Position numbers and translations under genes: made by a program
The notes under the pieces: generated by a model
Seen by the model: only the letters and a program-made list of their open reading frames with translations
The model's database searches: none
What the model was told of the DNA's origin: nothing
Part shown: positions 1 through 6,255 of the stretch, in pieces
Layout of the letters: the number at the start of each line of letters is the position of its first letter
How positions within the stretch are numbered: the first letter of the stretch is position 1
Assembly: GCA_012510325.1 (NCBI GenBank)
Contig: JAAZIG010000026.1
Coordinates: 1 to 19,849 of the forward strand
Direction of reading: 5' to 3'
Length of the DNA: 19,849 nt
Origin: Bacillota bacterium
Lineage (GTDB): Bacteria > Bacillota > Dethiobacteria > DTU022

Positions 1-23
1 GTCAGCGCACTTGCGGAAAGCGG

Positions 24-47
24 TGCTCCTGTTTGGAGCGATTTTTT
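24..47 (+). terminator. Possible plus-strand intrinsic terminator at the window edge
   Basis: GCTCC (25-29), a TGTTT loop and GGAGC (35-39) form a 5-bp stem, extended by a possible U·G pair (24/40). It is followed by GA and six T's (42-47). The polarity suits a plus-strand gene ending at or before the left edge and converging on rpsI. The stem is short, and no recognisable coding sequence precedes it in the window. Confidence 0.35.
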
Positions 48-52
48 AATCC

Positions 53-89
53 AAAAAACCGCCGGGGCAGTTTCAGCCCCGGCGGTTTT
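53..89 (-). terminator. Intrinsic terminator of rplM-rpsI
   Basis: A perfect 14-bp inverted repeat (55-68 with 76-89) encloses a 7-nt loop. Read on the minus strand, the GC-rich stem is followed by a run of six T's (58-53). It lies about 50 nt downstream of the rpsI stop codon, as expected for a Rho-independent terminator closing the operon. The plus-strand side has only four T's, so the minus-strand reading is favoured. Confidence 0.9.
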
Positions 90-140
90 ATCAATATTTA
101 AGCCGGTTTGGCCTTTCCAACAACAGTGAAAACAGCAAGC

Positions 141-533
141 TTACCGCTTCGAGAATTGCGGCGCCCGGCGGGCTTTTTTCAAGCCGTATTTTTTACGCTC
201 TTTCATCCGGGAATCGCGGGTCAGATAACCGAGCCGCTTAAGAACAGTGCGAAAACCAGGATCGGCCAGCACCAGCGCCCGGGCGATACCGTGACGAATA
301 GCTCCGGCCTGTCCGGAATAGCCGCCGCCGTGCACTCTGGCGATAACGTCAAACCGATCCAGAGTCTCGGTAGCTTCCAGCGGCTGGCGGACAATGAGCT
401 TCAGTGTATCCAGACCGAAGTATCGATCCATCTCTTTGCCATTGATCACAATCTGTCCGCTGCCGGGAATCAGCCGCACCCGGGCTACCGATTCTTTGCG
501 CCGCCCGGTGGCCATGAAGTGAACTTTACTCAA
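141..533 (-). CDS. rpsI: Small ribosomal subunit protein S9 (uS9)
   Basis: S9 is a 30S head protein whose basic C-terminal tail reaches the P-site tRNA. The product is 130 residues, the usual length. It shows the family's ATGRRKESVARVRL block near the N-terminus, the HGGGYSGQAGAIRHGIARAL core and the C-terminal KKARRAPQFSKR tail ending in Lys-Arg. The start is taken as the TTG at 533. It sits 8 nt after GGAGG and gives an N-terminus (MSKVHFMATGRRK) that matches family length exactly, whereas the first ATG (515) would remove six residues and lie far from the ribosome binding site. The TTG lies inside the end of rplM, so the two genes overlap by 8 nt and are probably translationally coupled. 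A strong terminator follows. Confidence 0.95.
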   Translation of the reverse strand: MSKVHFMATGRRKESVARVRLIPGSGQIVINGKEMDRYFGLDTLKLIVRQPLEATETLDRFDVIARVHGGGYSGQAGAIRHGIARALVLADPGFRTVLKRLGYLTRDSRMKERKKYGLKKARRAPQFSKR

Positions 534-993
534 GAGCAGGGCCTCCCTCCTTGTTTGTTTCCGGCCCTTCCCAGAGCAAAGGCTTCTGCGCTTCATGCGG
601 ATGCTCATCGCCGCGGTAGACGCGCAGTTTTTTCAGCATCGCTCTTCCAAGACGATTATGGGGCAGCATCCCCTTAACCGCACGATAGACCGCTTTCTCG
701 GGATTTTTAGCCATTATGGTGGCATAATTGGTCATCTTTAAACCGCCGGGATAGCCGGAATGGCGGTAGTAAATCTTCTGTTCCAACTTTTTCCCCGTCA
801 ACACAGTCCTGGCCGCGTTCAAGACAATAACATGATCTCCCGTATCGAGATGAGGTGTATAGATCGCCTTATGCTTTCCCCTCAACAGCCTGGCCGCTTC
901 CGTAGCTACCCGGCCCAGGGGGCGCCCGGCAGCATCGATAATATACCACTGCCGTTCGATCTGATGGGGTTTGGCCATATAAGTAGTCTGCAT
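526..993 (-). CDS. rplM: Large ribosomal subunit protein L13 (uL13)
   Basis: L13 is an early-assembling 50S protein that binds 23S rRNA. The family pattern is clear: WYIIDAAGRPLGRVAT near the N-terminus, then GDHVIVLNAA, YYRHSGYPGG and GMLPHNRLGRAMLKKLRVY. The product is 155 residues, roughly 10 longer than usual. The excess is an acidic, glycine-rich C-terminal tail (GPETNKEGGPALE) whose codons also carry the rpsI ribosome binding site. The ATG at 993 is preceded by GGGGGG and gives the normal MQTTYMAKP-type start. A sigma-A-like promoter lies just upstream, so rplM-rpsI can be transcribed independently of the preceding genes. With a leader of about 28 nt there is no room for an L13 autoregulatory leader. 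Confidence 0.95.
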   Translation of the reverse strand: MQTTYMAKPHQIERQWYIIDAAGRPLGRVATEAARLLRGKHKAIYTPHLDTGDHVIVLNAARTVLTGKKLEQKIYYRHSGYPGGLKMTNYATIMAKNPEKAVYRAVKGMLPHNRLGRAMLKKLRVYRGDEHPHEAQKPLLWEGPETNKEGGPALE

Positions 994-1027
994 TACTTCC
1001 CCCCTAACTCCTTTCAGCACAAGCTCA

Positions 1028-1056
1028 ATTTTAATACACCGTTCCGCTGCTGTCAA
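1028..1056 (-). promoter_or_regulatory. Sigma-A type promoter for rplM-rpsI
   Basis: On the minus strand a perfect -35 box TTGACA (1056-1051) is followed by a 17-nt spacer and TAAAAT (1033-1028), which matches five of six positions of the TATAAT consensus. Transcription would begin near position 1021, leaving a leader of about 28 nt before the rplM ATG at 993. This is the best promoter match I found in the window. Confidence 0.8.
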
Positions 1057-1247
1057 GCAAAACCGAAAACGAGTGTCAGCGGACAGTGATATTGTCACCC
1101 TGTTGGGAAACCGAGAAAATATCACCGGGGATCGCTTTACCGTCCCGGGCCGGATTAAAGCCAAAACAGGGCCACAATCTGTCACATTCTTGCACCGGAC
1201 CTCAAAAATCTCCAAACCCATTTTCCGGTGAGCAAGAACCCTTGAGC

Positions 1248-1290
1248 AAAAGGGGCTGCGCGCTCCCGGCGGAGGAACCGGGCCGCCCCT
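1248..1290 (-). terminator. Possible truA terminator (weak)
   Basis: Minus-strand AGGGGC (1290-1285) can pair with GCCCCT (1256-1251) around an inner CCCGG/CCGGG stem, followed by four T's in total. It lies about 70 nt after the truA stop codon. The interrupted stem and short T-run make this only a candidate. Confidence 0.3.
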
Positions 1291-1359
1291 GTTTAACCGC
1301 CGCGGGAAACATCACCACCCGGCAACACCCTGCAGAAGGCCCTTCAGGAACAACCCCCG

Positions 1360-2100
1360 CTAATAGATCACTTTTTCCAAGCAAAGCCCCTGCGGCGGCG
1401 CCGTCGGCCCCGCGGCCTGCGGACATTCCCCGACGAGGGCCGCAGCGACGGCCTCCGGTTGCAGCCGGCCCCGGCTCACGCGCAGCAGACTGCCGACAAG
1501 CATCCGCACCATGCGATAGAGAAAACCGTCCCCCTCAAAAGTAAACTGCAGCATTTGCTCCTGCGGCAGGCTCTCCAGGTGAACCCGGTAGAGGGTGCGC
1601 ACCGTACTCCTGACAGCGCTGCCGGCGGCTCGAAAGGCCTGGAAATTGTGGGTGCCCCGGAGCATCCGGGCAGCCTCTTCGACGAGGGGGCGGTCGAATG
1701 CTCCCGGAAAATGATAAGCAAAGCGGCGCCGCATCACCTGCGGATAGTGCGCCCGGTCCAGAGTGTAGCGGTAAATCTTGCGCCTGGCATCGTAACAGGC
1801 ATGAAAATCAGGACCGGCGGCGGCTGCTTTTAAAACCACGATATCATCGGGAAGAAGAACATTGAGCGCCGCGGGCAACCGCGGAGCCGGTATGGCAAAG
1901 GGCGGGGCATAATGGGCCACCTGGCCGCGGGCGTGAACTCCGGCATCGGTCCGGCCGGCGCCGGTGATGCGCAGCGGCTCCTTGTAGATAACCGCCAGCG
2001 CCTTCTCCAGCTCACCCTGGATGGTCGGCGCATTTTTTTGAATCTGAAAACCGCCGTAAGCGGTGCCGTCATAGCTCACTTCAAGACGTATCTGGTCCAT
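1360..2100 (-). CDS. truA: tRNA pseudouridine(38-40) synthase TruA
   Basis: TruA isomerises uridines 38, 39 and 40 in the anticodon arm of many tRNAs. The 246-residue product has the family length and starts with the typical LEVSYDGTAYGGFQIQ segment. The catalytic motif is GAGRTDAGVHARGQVAH, with the nucleophilic Asp at residue 52. Later family blocks include NFQAFRAAGS and GDGFLYRMVRMLVGSLL near the C-terminus. The ATG at 2100 follows GGAGGGG with a 5-nt spacer; the open frame upstream (to 2154) is glycine/arginine-rich and unlike the family. It sits 50 nt after ecfT, and the ecfA1-ecfA2-ecfT-truA order is widely conserved in Bacillota. Confidence 0.95.
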   Translation of the reverse strand: MDQIRLEVSYDGTAYGGFQIQKNAPTIQGELEKALAVIYKEPLRITGAGRTDAGVHARGQVAHYAPPFAIPAPRLPAALNVLLPDDIVVLKAAAAGPDFHACYDARRKIYRYTLDRAHYPQVMRRRFAYHFPGAFDRPLVEEAARMLRGTHNFQAFRAAGSAVRSTVRTLYRVHLESLPQEQMLQFTFEGDGFLYRMVRMLVGSLLRVSRGRLQPEAVAAALVGECPQAAGPTAPPQGLCLEKVIY

Positions 2101-2150
2101 CGCTTCCCCTCCAGCACCGTGATCCCCCCGCCGGGCCTCCCCGCCACCCC

Positions 2151-2969
2151 TCAAATTCCGGAAAACAGAACCGCCGCCAGCAGCAGCAGGGCCAGCAGAA
2201 GAGCGGCCCAGTCTGCCGGAGAGGCGCTCGCTTCACGCATCTGCGTGCGCAGTGCACCGATGCGGTAGCCCCGCGCCTCCATGGCCACAGCCAGTTCATC
2301 GGCCCGCCGGAAAGCACCGATGAACAGGGGCACCATCAGGGGGGCAAATTTGCGGGCCCGTCTGAAAAAGCCCCCTTCAAAATCAGCGCCGCGCGCCATC
2401 TGCGCCCGCAGCAGGCGCTGGCTCTCCTCGGCGATTGTGGGAATGAAACGCAGGGCGATCGTCATGACCATGGCCACCTCCCCGGCGGGAAAACCGATCC
2501 GGGCCAGCGGTTTCATAAAATACTCCATCGCCTGAGCCAGGGCCAGGGGGGTTGTCGATAGAGTTAAAAGCATCGAGATGAAGACCAGGCCGGTCAGCCG
2601 CAGGATCATAAACAGGCCCGCAGTCACCCCGGCCTGCTCTACCGTCAGCGGGCCCAGGCGCAGCAAAACCAGCCCCCCCTTGGTAAAAAAGAAGTAGACG
2701 ATGACGGTGAACAGAACGATATAACTCAGCGGCCGGAGCCCCCCGGCCAGATAGCGCAGCGGAATCCGCCCGGCAGTCATAAGCAGGAGCAGCAGCAGCA
2801 AAAGCAGCCCCAGCCCGGCAAAGGTCTTCACCAAAAAGAGCACCGCCAGAAAGAGAAGCAGGAGCAGCATCTTAAAGCGCGGATCCGCCCGGTGTAGAAA
2901 AGAGTCTCCGGGGAGATAGCTGCCCAGGGTAATACTGCGGCTCAAGGAGAGGTCACCTTCTTTTGCCAT
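2151..2969 (-). CDS. ecfT: ECF transporter transmembrane subunit EcfT
   Basis: EcfT is the membrane scaffold that couples the EcfA1/EcfA2 ATPases to interchangeable substrate-binding S subunits for vitamins or metals. The 272-residue product begins with ITLGSYLPGDSFLHRADPR, a family hallmark. It has several leucine-rich membrane segments, one with an uninterrupted run of leucines near residue 55-63. Two Ala-Arg-Gly coupling motifs (MARGADFEGG near 190 and EARGYRIG near 231) are the residues known to dock into the ATPases. The ATG at 2969 has GGGAG 8 nt upstream and overlaps ecfA2 by 28 nt. A TTG at codon 9, after AAGGTGA, would give a more typical short N-terminus and is a real alternative. 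No S-subunit gene lies nearby, so this is probably a shared group II module. Confidence 0.93.
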   Translation of the reverse strand: MAKEGDLSLSRSITLGSYLPGDSFLHRADPRFKMLLLLLFLAVLFLVKTFAGLGLLLLLLLLLMTAGRIPLRYLAGGLRPLSYIVLFTVIVYFFFTKGGLVLLRLGPLTVEQAGVTAGLFMILRLTGLVFISMLLTLSTTPLALAQAMEYFMKPLARIGFPAGEVAMVMTIALRFIPTIAEESQRLLRAQMARGADFEGGFFRRARKFAPLMVPLFIGAFRRADELAVAMEARGYRIGALRTQMREASASPADWAALLLALLLLAAVLFSGI

Positions 2970-3805
2970 CTGTTGATCTCCCGCCGGGCCTCCTCGAGGG
3001 AATGGATCGCCGGGGAGAACGGCAGCCCGGCGTCTGCGAGCACCTGCATCAGCCTCATCACCGGAGGCAGCGAGAGGCCGCAGCGCTGGAGCACCTTCTG
3101 CTGCGAGAAGATCTCCCCTGCAGATCCTTCCAAAACCAGCCTGCCCCGGTGAAGAACCAGAAAATGATCGGCCAGCGGCACAATCTGTTCGAGGCGGTGG
3201 GTCACCACCACTACAGTCATCCCCGCGACACGATTGAGCTGCTGCAGCAAGGAGAGCAGCCTCTGCTGACCGGCCTGATCGAGGCCGGCGCCCGGTTCGT
3301 CGAGGATGAGCGCCCGCGGCTGCATCGCCAGGACCGCCGCGATGGCCGCCAGGCGTTGCTGGCCGGCGCTGAGATGAAAAGGGGACCTTTGCTTCAGAGC
3401 GGGATCGGTGAGGCCGACCTGATGCAGCGCCTGCTCGACCCTCTCTTCAACCTGGAGCGGGGAGAGCCCAAAGTTGCGCGGGGCGAAGGCGATCTCATCA
3501 AAAAGAGTTTCGCTGAAAAATTGCGTTTCCGGCTCCTGGAAAACCAGACCGACCCGGCGACGCAGCTCCCGCAGCTCCCCGCGGCGATAGGTTAGAGGCG
3601 CGCCGTCAATGTGAATGGAGCCTTCCCGGGGCCGCAGCAGACCGTTGAAATGCTGAAGCAGGGTGGACTTTCCCGAACCGGAGGCGCCCAGGAGCACGGT
3701 AAAGCTGCCCCGGGCAACAGAAAGATCTACTTCGCGGAGCGCCTTCACCGCAAAAGGGGTTCCGGGCATGTAAGTATAGCTTAATTTTTCTGTGCGTATA
3801 AACAT
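2942..3805 (-). CDS. ecfA2: ECF transporter ATP-binding subunit EcfA2
   Basis: This is one of the two ABC ATPases that power ECF transport. Motifs in the 287-residue product: Walker A GASGSGKST (40-48), Q-loop Gln90 in VFQEPETQFFSET, Walker B LILDE (166-170) with the catalytic Glu, and H-loop His203. The EPETQFFSETLFDEIAFAPRNFG block is typical of EcfA2 rather than EcfA1. Two positions are odd: the signature reads LSAGQ (145-149) instead of LSGGQ, and the D-loop region reads EPGAGLDQ instead of EPTAGLDP. It overlaps ecfA1 by 25 nt. The start at 3805 has only a distant GGGAG, so translation probably depends on coupling, but the N-terminal residues are needed for the first strand of the fold. 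Confidence 0.92.
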   Translation of the reverse strand: MFIRTEKLSYTYMPGTPFAVKALREVDLSVARGSFTVLLGASGSGKSTLLQHFNGLLRPREGSIHIDGAPLTYRRGELRELRRRVGLVFQEPETQFFSETLFDEIAFAPRNFGLSPLQVEERVEQALHQVGLTDPALKQRSPFHLSAGQQRLAAIAAVLAMQPRALILDEPGAGLDQAGQQRLLSLLQQLNRVAGMTVVVVTHRLEQIVPLADHFLVLHRGRLVLEGSAGEIFSQQKVLQRCGLSLPPVMRLMQVLADAGLPFSPAIHSLEEARREINRWQKKVTSP

Positions 3806-4632
3806 AACTGCTCTGCCAGCTCCCGATCGTGCAGGATCCCCCCGGATAACGGAAAGCCGTCTTCGCGCAGCAGGAAGGCCAGCTCTCCCGCCGCCGTCGT
3901 TCTCAATCCCAGGCGGCGCAGCAGCAAAATATCGGTTAAGACCGCCGCGGGGGGTCCTTCTTTCAGTAGACGCCCCCTGTCCAAAAGCAGCACCCGTCCG
4001 GCGAGGGCGGCCTCTTCCGGAAAATGAGTCACATGGATCACGGTGATCCCCTCTTCCCGGTTCAACCGGTGCACCGTCTCCAGGAGCACCGCCTGACCGG
4101 CGGGGTCGAGCATGGCCGTCGGTTCATCCATGAGCAAACAGCGGGGCTCCGCAGCGAGGAGACCGGCTAAAGCCACCTTCTGTTTTTCTCCGCCCGAGAG
4201 CAGGTGCGGCGGGAACCCGGCCAGATGGGAGATCTCCAGAAGAGCGAGCGCGGCAGCCACCCGGCGGCGGATCTCCGCCGGCGCCACCGCCCGGTTCTCC
4301 AGCGCAAAGGCGACATCCTCTTCCACGGTGGCTCCGACGATCTGGTTGTCCGGATTCTGAAAGATCATTCCGCAAAGAGAGCGGATCCCCGGAACGGCCT
4401 TCTCGTCGGCGGTGGAGGCGTCCGCCACACGGACCTCCCCGGCGGTGGGCCGAAGCAGGGCATTGAATTGCTTCAGCAGCGTTGTCTTACCCGAGCCGTT
4501 GGCCCCGATGAGAGCAACATATTCGCCTGAATATACCCGGAGATCGATCTCCGCCAGGGCCGGGGGGGCGCTTTCAGGCTGCCCCGGATAGATGAAAGAA
4601 AGATTCTTTGTTTCCAGCAAAACTGAAGGCAT
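3781..4632 (-). CDS. ecfA1: ECF transporter ATP-binding subunit EcfA1
   Basis: EcfA1 is the first ATPase of the energy-coupling factor module and hydrolyses ATP together with EcfA2 to drive uptake of micronutrients. The 283-residue product has Walker A GANGSGKT (43-50), Gln92 in FQNPDNQIVGATVEEDVAF (typical of EcfA1), signature LSGGEKQKVALAG (145-157), Walker B CLLMDE (165-170) followed by PTAMLDP, and H-loop His203. All catalytic motifs look intact, unlike its partner. The ATG at 4632 lies 11 nt after GGAGAG; the open frame continues to 4737 but those residues are low-complexity and unlike the family. It follows rplQ after a 266-nt structured spacer and overlaps ecfA2. Confidence 0.93.
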   Translation of the reverse strand: MPSVLLETKNLSFIYPGQPESAPPALAEIDLRVYSGEYVALIGANGSGKTTLLKQFNALLRPTAGEVRVADASTADEKAVPGIRSLCGMIFQNPDNQIVGATVEEDVAFALENRAVAPAEIRRRVAAALALLEISHLAGFPPHLLSGGEKQKVALAGLLAAEPRCLLMDEPTAMLDPAGQAVLLETVHRLNREEGITVIHVTHFPEEAALAGRVLLLDRGRLLKEGPPAAVLTDILLLRRLGLRTTAAGELAFLLREDGFPLSGGILHDRELAEQLCLYAQKN

Positions 4633-4756
4633 GATCTTAGCTTCTCTCCGCCGGCAAAGTGGATCTCCGGCTGCAGTGGCCGGCTCTGTGCTGCTCCCTC
4701 CCGTGAACCGCCGTTGACGATAAGGTTTTGGAGACAATGAGCCCCGGGAATAGTCT

Positions 4757-4778
4757 GACCGGAGAACGGTCCCCGGTC
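4757..4778 (-). other. Hairpin in the rplQ-ecfA1 spacer
   Basis: Minus-strand GACCGGGGA (4778-4770) pairs with TCTCCGGTC (4765-4757) over nine positions, including one G·U pair, around a 4-nt CCGT loop. No T-run follows, so it is not a standard terminator. It may belong to a larger leader structure ahead of ecfA1. Confidence 0.45.
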
Positions 4779-4801
4779 ACCTTCATCCCCCTGTCATGCA
4801 A

Positions 4802-4861
4802 AATTGAGAGGGCCAAAGTGAAGCCGAAACCTTGTGCTGCAGCCCACTTCTCCTCTCAATT
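4802..4861 (-). other. Long-range inverted repeat downstream of rplQ
   Basis: A perfect 10-bp inverted repeat (4852-4861 with 4802-4811) brackets 40 nt. Inside it a second pair of arms, AAGTG (4816-4820) and CACTT (4845-4849), can extend the stem across small internal loops. On the minus strand the distal arm runs into TTTT. It could be a branched terminator for the rplQ end of the alpha operon or a structured leader for ecfA1. I do not recognise it as a known riboswitch class. Confidence 0.5.
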
Positions 4862-4874
4862 CCATCTCCAGGCA

Positions 4875-4889
4875 GGGGGCACCGCCCCC
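4875..4889 (-). other. GC hairpin just after rplQ
   Basis: GGGGGC (4889-4884), loop GGT and GCCCCC (4880-4875) make a perfect 6-bp GC stem ten bases after the rplQ stop codon. No T-run follows. It may stabilise the mRNA end or contribute to pausing. Confidence 0.4.
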
Positions 4890-4898
4890 GGATCAATC

Positions 4899-5240
4899 TT
4901 AGTCGACGAGCTCGATGATGACCATGGGGGCGCTGTCACCGCGGCGCGGCCCTATCGGGGTAATGCGGGTATAACCGCCCGCCCTATCTTCACAGGAGGG
5001 CCCAATTTTTTCAAAGAGCTCTTTGACCACAGTTTCATCATATAGATAGGCCAGCGCCTGGCGCCGGGCATGCAGGCCGCCCCGCTTGCCCAGGGTGATC
5101 ATCTTCTCGGCGGCCGGCTGAATCGCTTTTGCTTTTGCCGCGGTGGTTTTAATCTGTCCATATTTCAGCAAGGCCGTTACCTGGCTGCGGAGCAGCGCCT
5201 TTCTGGGACCACTTTTCCGGCTAAGCTTCTGATAAGCCAT
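4899..5240 (-). CDS. rplQ: Large ribosomal subunit protein L17 (bL17)
   Basis: L17 is a bacterial-specific 50S protein near the exit tunnel. The 113-residue product shows the expected KLSRKSGPRKALLRSQVTALL N-terminal region, though family members usually read KLGR(xx)HR there. The later KAIQPAAEKMITLGKRG and GGYTRITPIGPRRGDSAPMVIIELVD blocks are canonical. The ATG at 5240 follows AAGGAGGAACAGAA. It is the last gene of the alpha operon, 20 nt after rpoA. The following 266 nt contain several inverted repeats. Confidence 0.96.
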   Translation of the reverse strand: MAYQKLSRKSGPRKALLRSQVTALLKYGQIKTTAAKAKAIQPAAEKMITLGKRGGLHARRQALAYLYDETVVKELFEKIGPSCEDRAGGYTRITPIGPRRGDSAPMVIIELVD

Positions 5241-5260
5241 TTCTGTTCCTCCTTGCAGCG

Positions 5261-6211
5261 CTACTCTTCAATTTCACGCAAACTCAGGTTCAACTCCGTC
5301 AGCTTGCGCTCGACCTCTTCAAATGATTTTTTGCCGAGGTTGCGCACCTTCATCAGTTCATCTTCGGTCTTGGAAATGAGCTCGCCCACCGTGTTGATCC
5401 CCGCCCGCTTGAGGCAGTTGTATGAGCGCACCGAGAGATCGAGATCTTCGATGGTCATCTCCAGTTTTTTCTCCAGATCCTCTTCTTCTTTCTCTTCACC
5501 GGGATCGACTTCATCGATCTCATCGGTGAGATCGATAAAGATGGCGATCCGTTTGCTCAGGATTCTGGCCGCCTGGCTGACCGCCTCGTCAGGTTTGACG
5601 CTGCCGTCGGTCCAGACCTCCAGGGTCAGACGGTCGAAGTCGGTGACCTGCCCGACGCGGGTGTCCTCGACCTGGTAATTGGCTTTGCGGATGGGAGAGA
5701 AGATCGAATCAACGGGAATTACCCCGATGGGCTGCTGGGCGGTCTTGTTTCTCTCTGCCGGCACATAGCCGCGCCCTTTCATCGCCGTCATCTCCATATA
5801 GATACGGGCATCCTCTTCCAGAGTGCAGATCGCCAGCTGGGGATTTAGGATCTCCACCCCTGAAGGCGCCTGAATATCCTCTGCCCGAACCACTCCCGGT
5901 CTGCTCACATCGATCACCAGAGTCTGGGGTTCCCCGTCCTGAATCTTCATCGAGAGAGACTTCAGGTTGAGGATGATCTCGATGGTGTCCTCCAGCACTC
6001 CGGGGAGTGTCGAAAATTCATGGAGCACCCCGTCAAATTTCACACTCGTCACCGCCGCACCGGGCAGCGATGAAAGCAACACCCGGCGCAGAGCGTTCCC
6101 CAGGGTGATTCCGTAACCCCGCTCCAGCGGTTCAATAATGAATTTGCCGTAAGAAAACCGGTCGTCTTTCTCGATATACTCAATTTTCGGCTTTTCAAAT
6201 TCAAAGGTCAT
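5261..6211 (-). CDS. rpoA: DNA-directed RNA polymerase alpha subunit
   Basis: The alpha dimer nucleates assembly of beta and beta-prime, and its C-terminal domain contacts UP elements and activators. The 316-residue product has the N-terminal domain (about 1-230) with the GYGITLGNALRRVLLSSLPGAAV helix used in dimerisation. A highly acidic linker (232-247, rich in Glu and Asp) follows, then the C-terminal domain (about 250-316) with SYNCLKRAGINTVGEL and VRNLGKKSFEEV. The ATG at 6211 follows GAGGAGGG; the 53 upstream in-frame codons overlap the end of rpsD and are unlike the family. The alpha-operon position after rpsD and before rplQ is typical for Clostridia. Confidence 0.97.
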   Translation of the reverse strand: MTFEFEKPKIEYIEKDDRFSYGKFIIEPLERGYGITLGNALRRVLLSSLPGAAVTSVKFDGVLHEFSTLPGVLEDTIEIILNLKSLSMKIQDGEPQTLVIDVSRPGVVRAEDIQAPSGVEILNPQLAICTLEEDARIYMEMTAMKGRGYVPAERNKTAQQPIGVIPVDSIFSPIRKANYQVEDTRVGQVTDFDRLTLEVWTDGSVKPDEAVSQAARILSKRIAIFIDLTDEIDEVDPGEEKEEEDLEKKLEMTIEDLDLSVRSYNCLKRAGINTVGELISKTEDELMKVRNLGKKSFEEVERKLTELNLSLREIEE

Positions 6212-6255
6212 ACTACCGTTAACCCTCCTCTTAAATAGTATTGAGGGCATCCTGT

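Larger units (their letters stand above)
994..1359. other. Spacer between truA and rplM (366 nt, no gene)
   Basis: No credible gene is present. The promoter-proximal part holds the rplM promoter. The remaining roughly 280 nt contain two imperfect hairpins on the minus strand that could end truA transcription. One, at 1290-1248, pairs AGGGGC with GCCCCT around an inner CCCGG/CCGGG stem and ends in TTTT. The other, at 1148-1125, pairs CCGGGA with TCCCCGG (one bulge) and is followed by ATATTTT. Neither is a strong terminator. The rplM reading frame stays open upstream to 1221, but those codons lack family similarity and cross the promoter, so they are not counted as coding. Confidence 0.6.

Noticed and set aside
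1..49. Plus-strand coding sequence ending with TAA at 47-49
   Set aside because: One frame is open from the left edge for 15 codons, but this is too short to recognise and the stop would lie in the T-run of the putative terminator.
1021..1200. L13-type ribosomal leader RNA upstream of rplM
   Set aside because: The likely transcription start leaves only about 28 nt of leader, and I could not identify the conserved helices.
994..1221. N-terminal extension of L13
   Set aside because: The frame is open upstream, but those 76 codons have no L13 similarity and would span the promoter. The ATG at 993 has a good ribosome binding site and family-typical start.
1086..1544. Plus-strand open frame covering part of the truA-rplM spacer
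   Set aside because: Proline-, alanine- and arginine-rich composition, overlap with the truA 3' end on the other strand, and no recognisable motif. It looks like a chance frame.
2780..2805. Trinucleotide-like CAG/CTG repeat
   Set aside because: It encodes the leucine run in an EcfT membrane helix; codon bias explains it, so it is not a separate repeat element.
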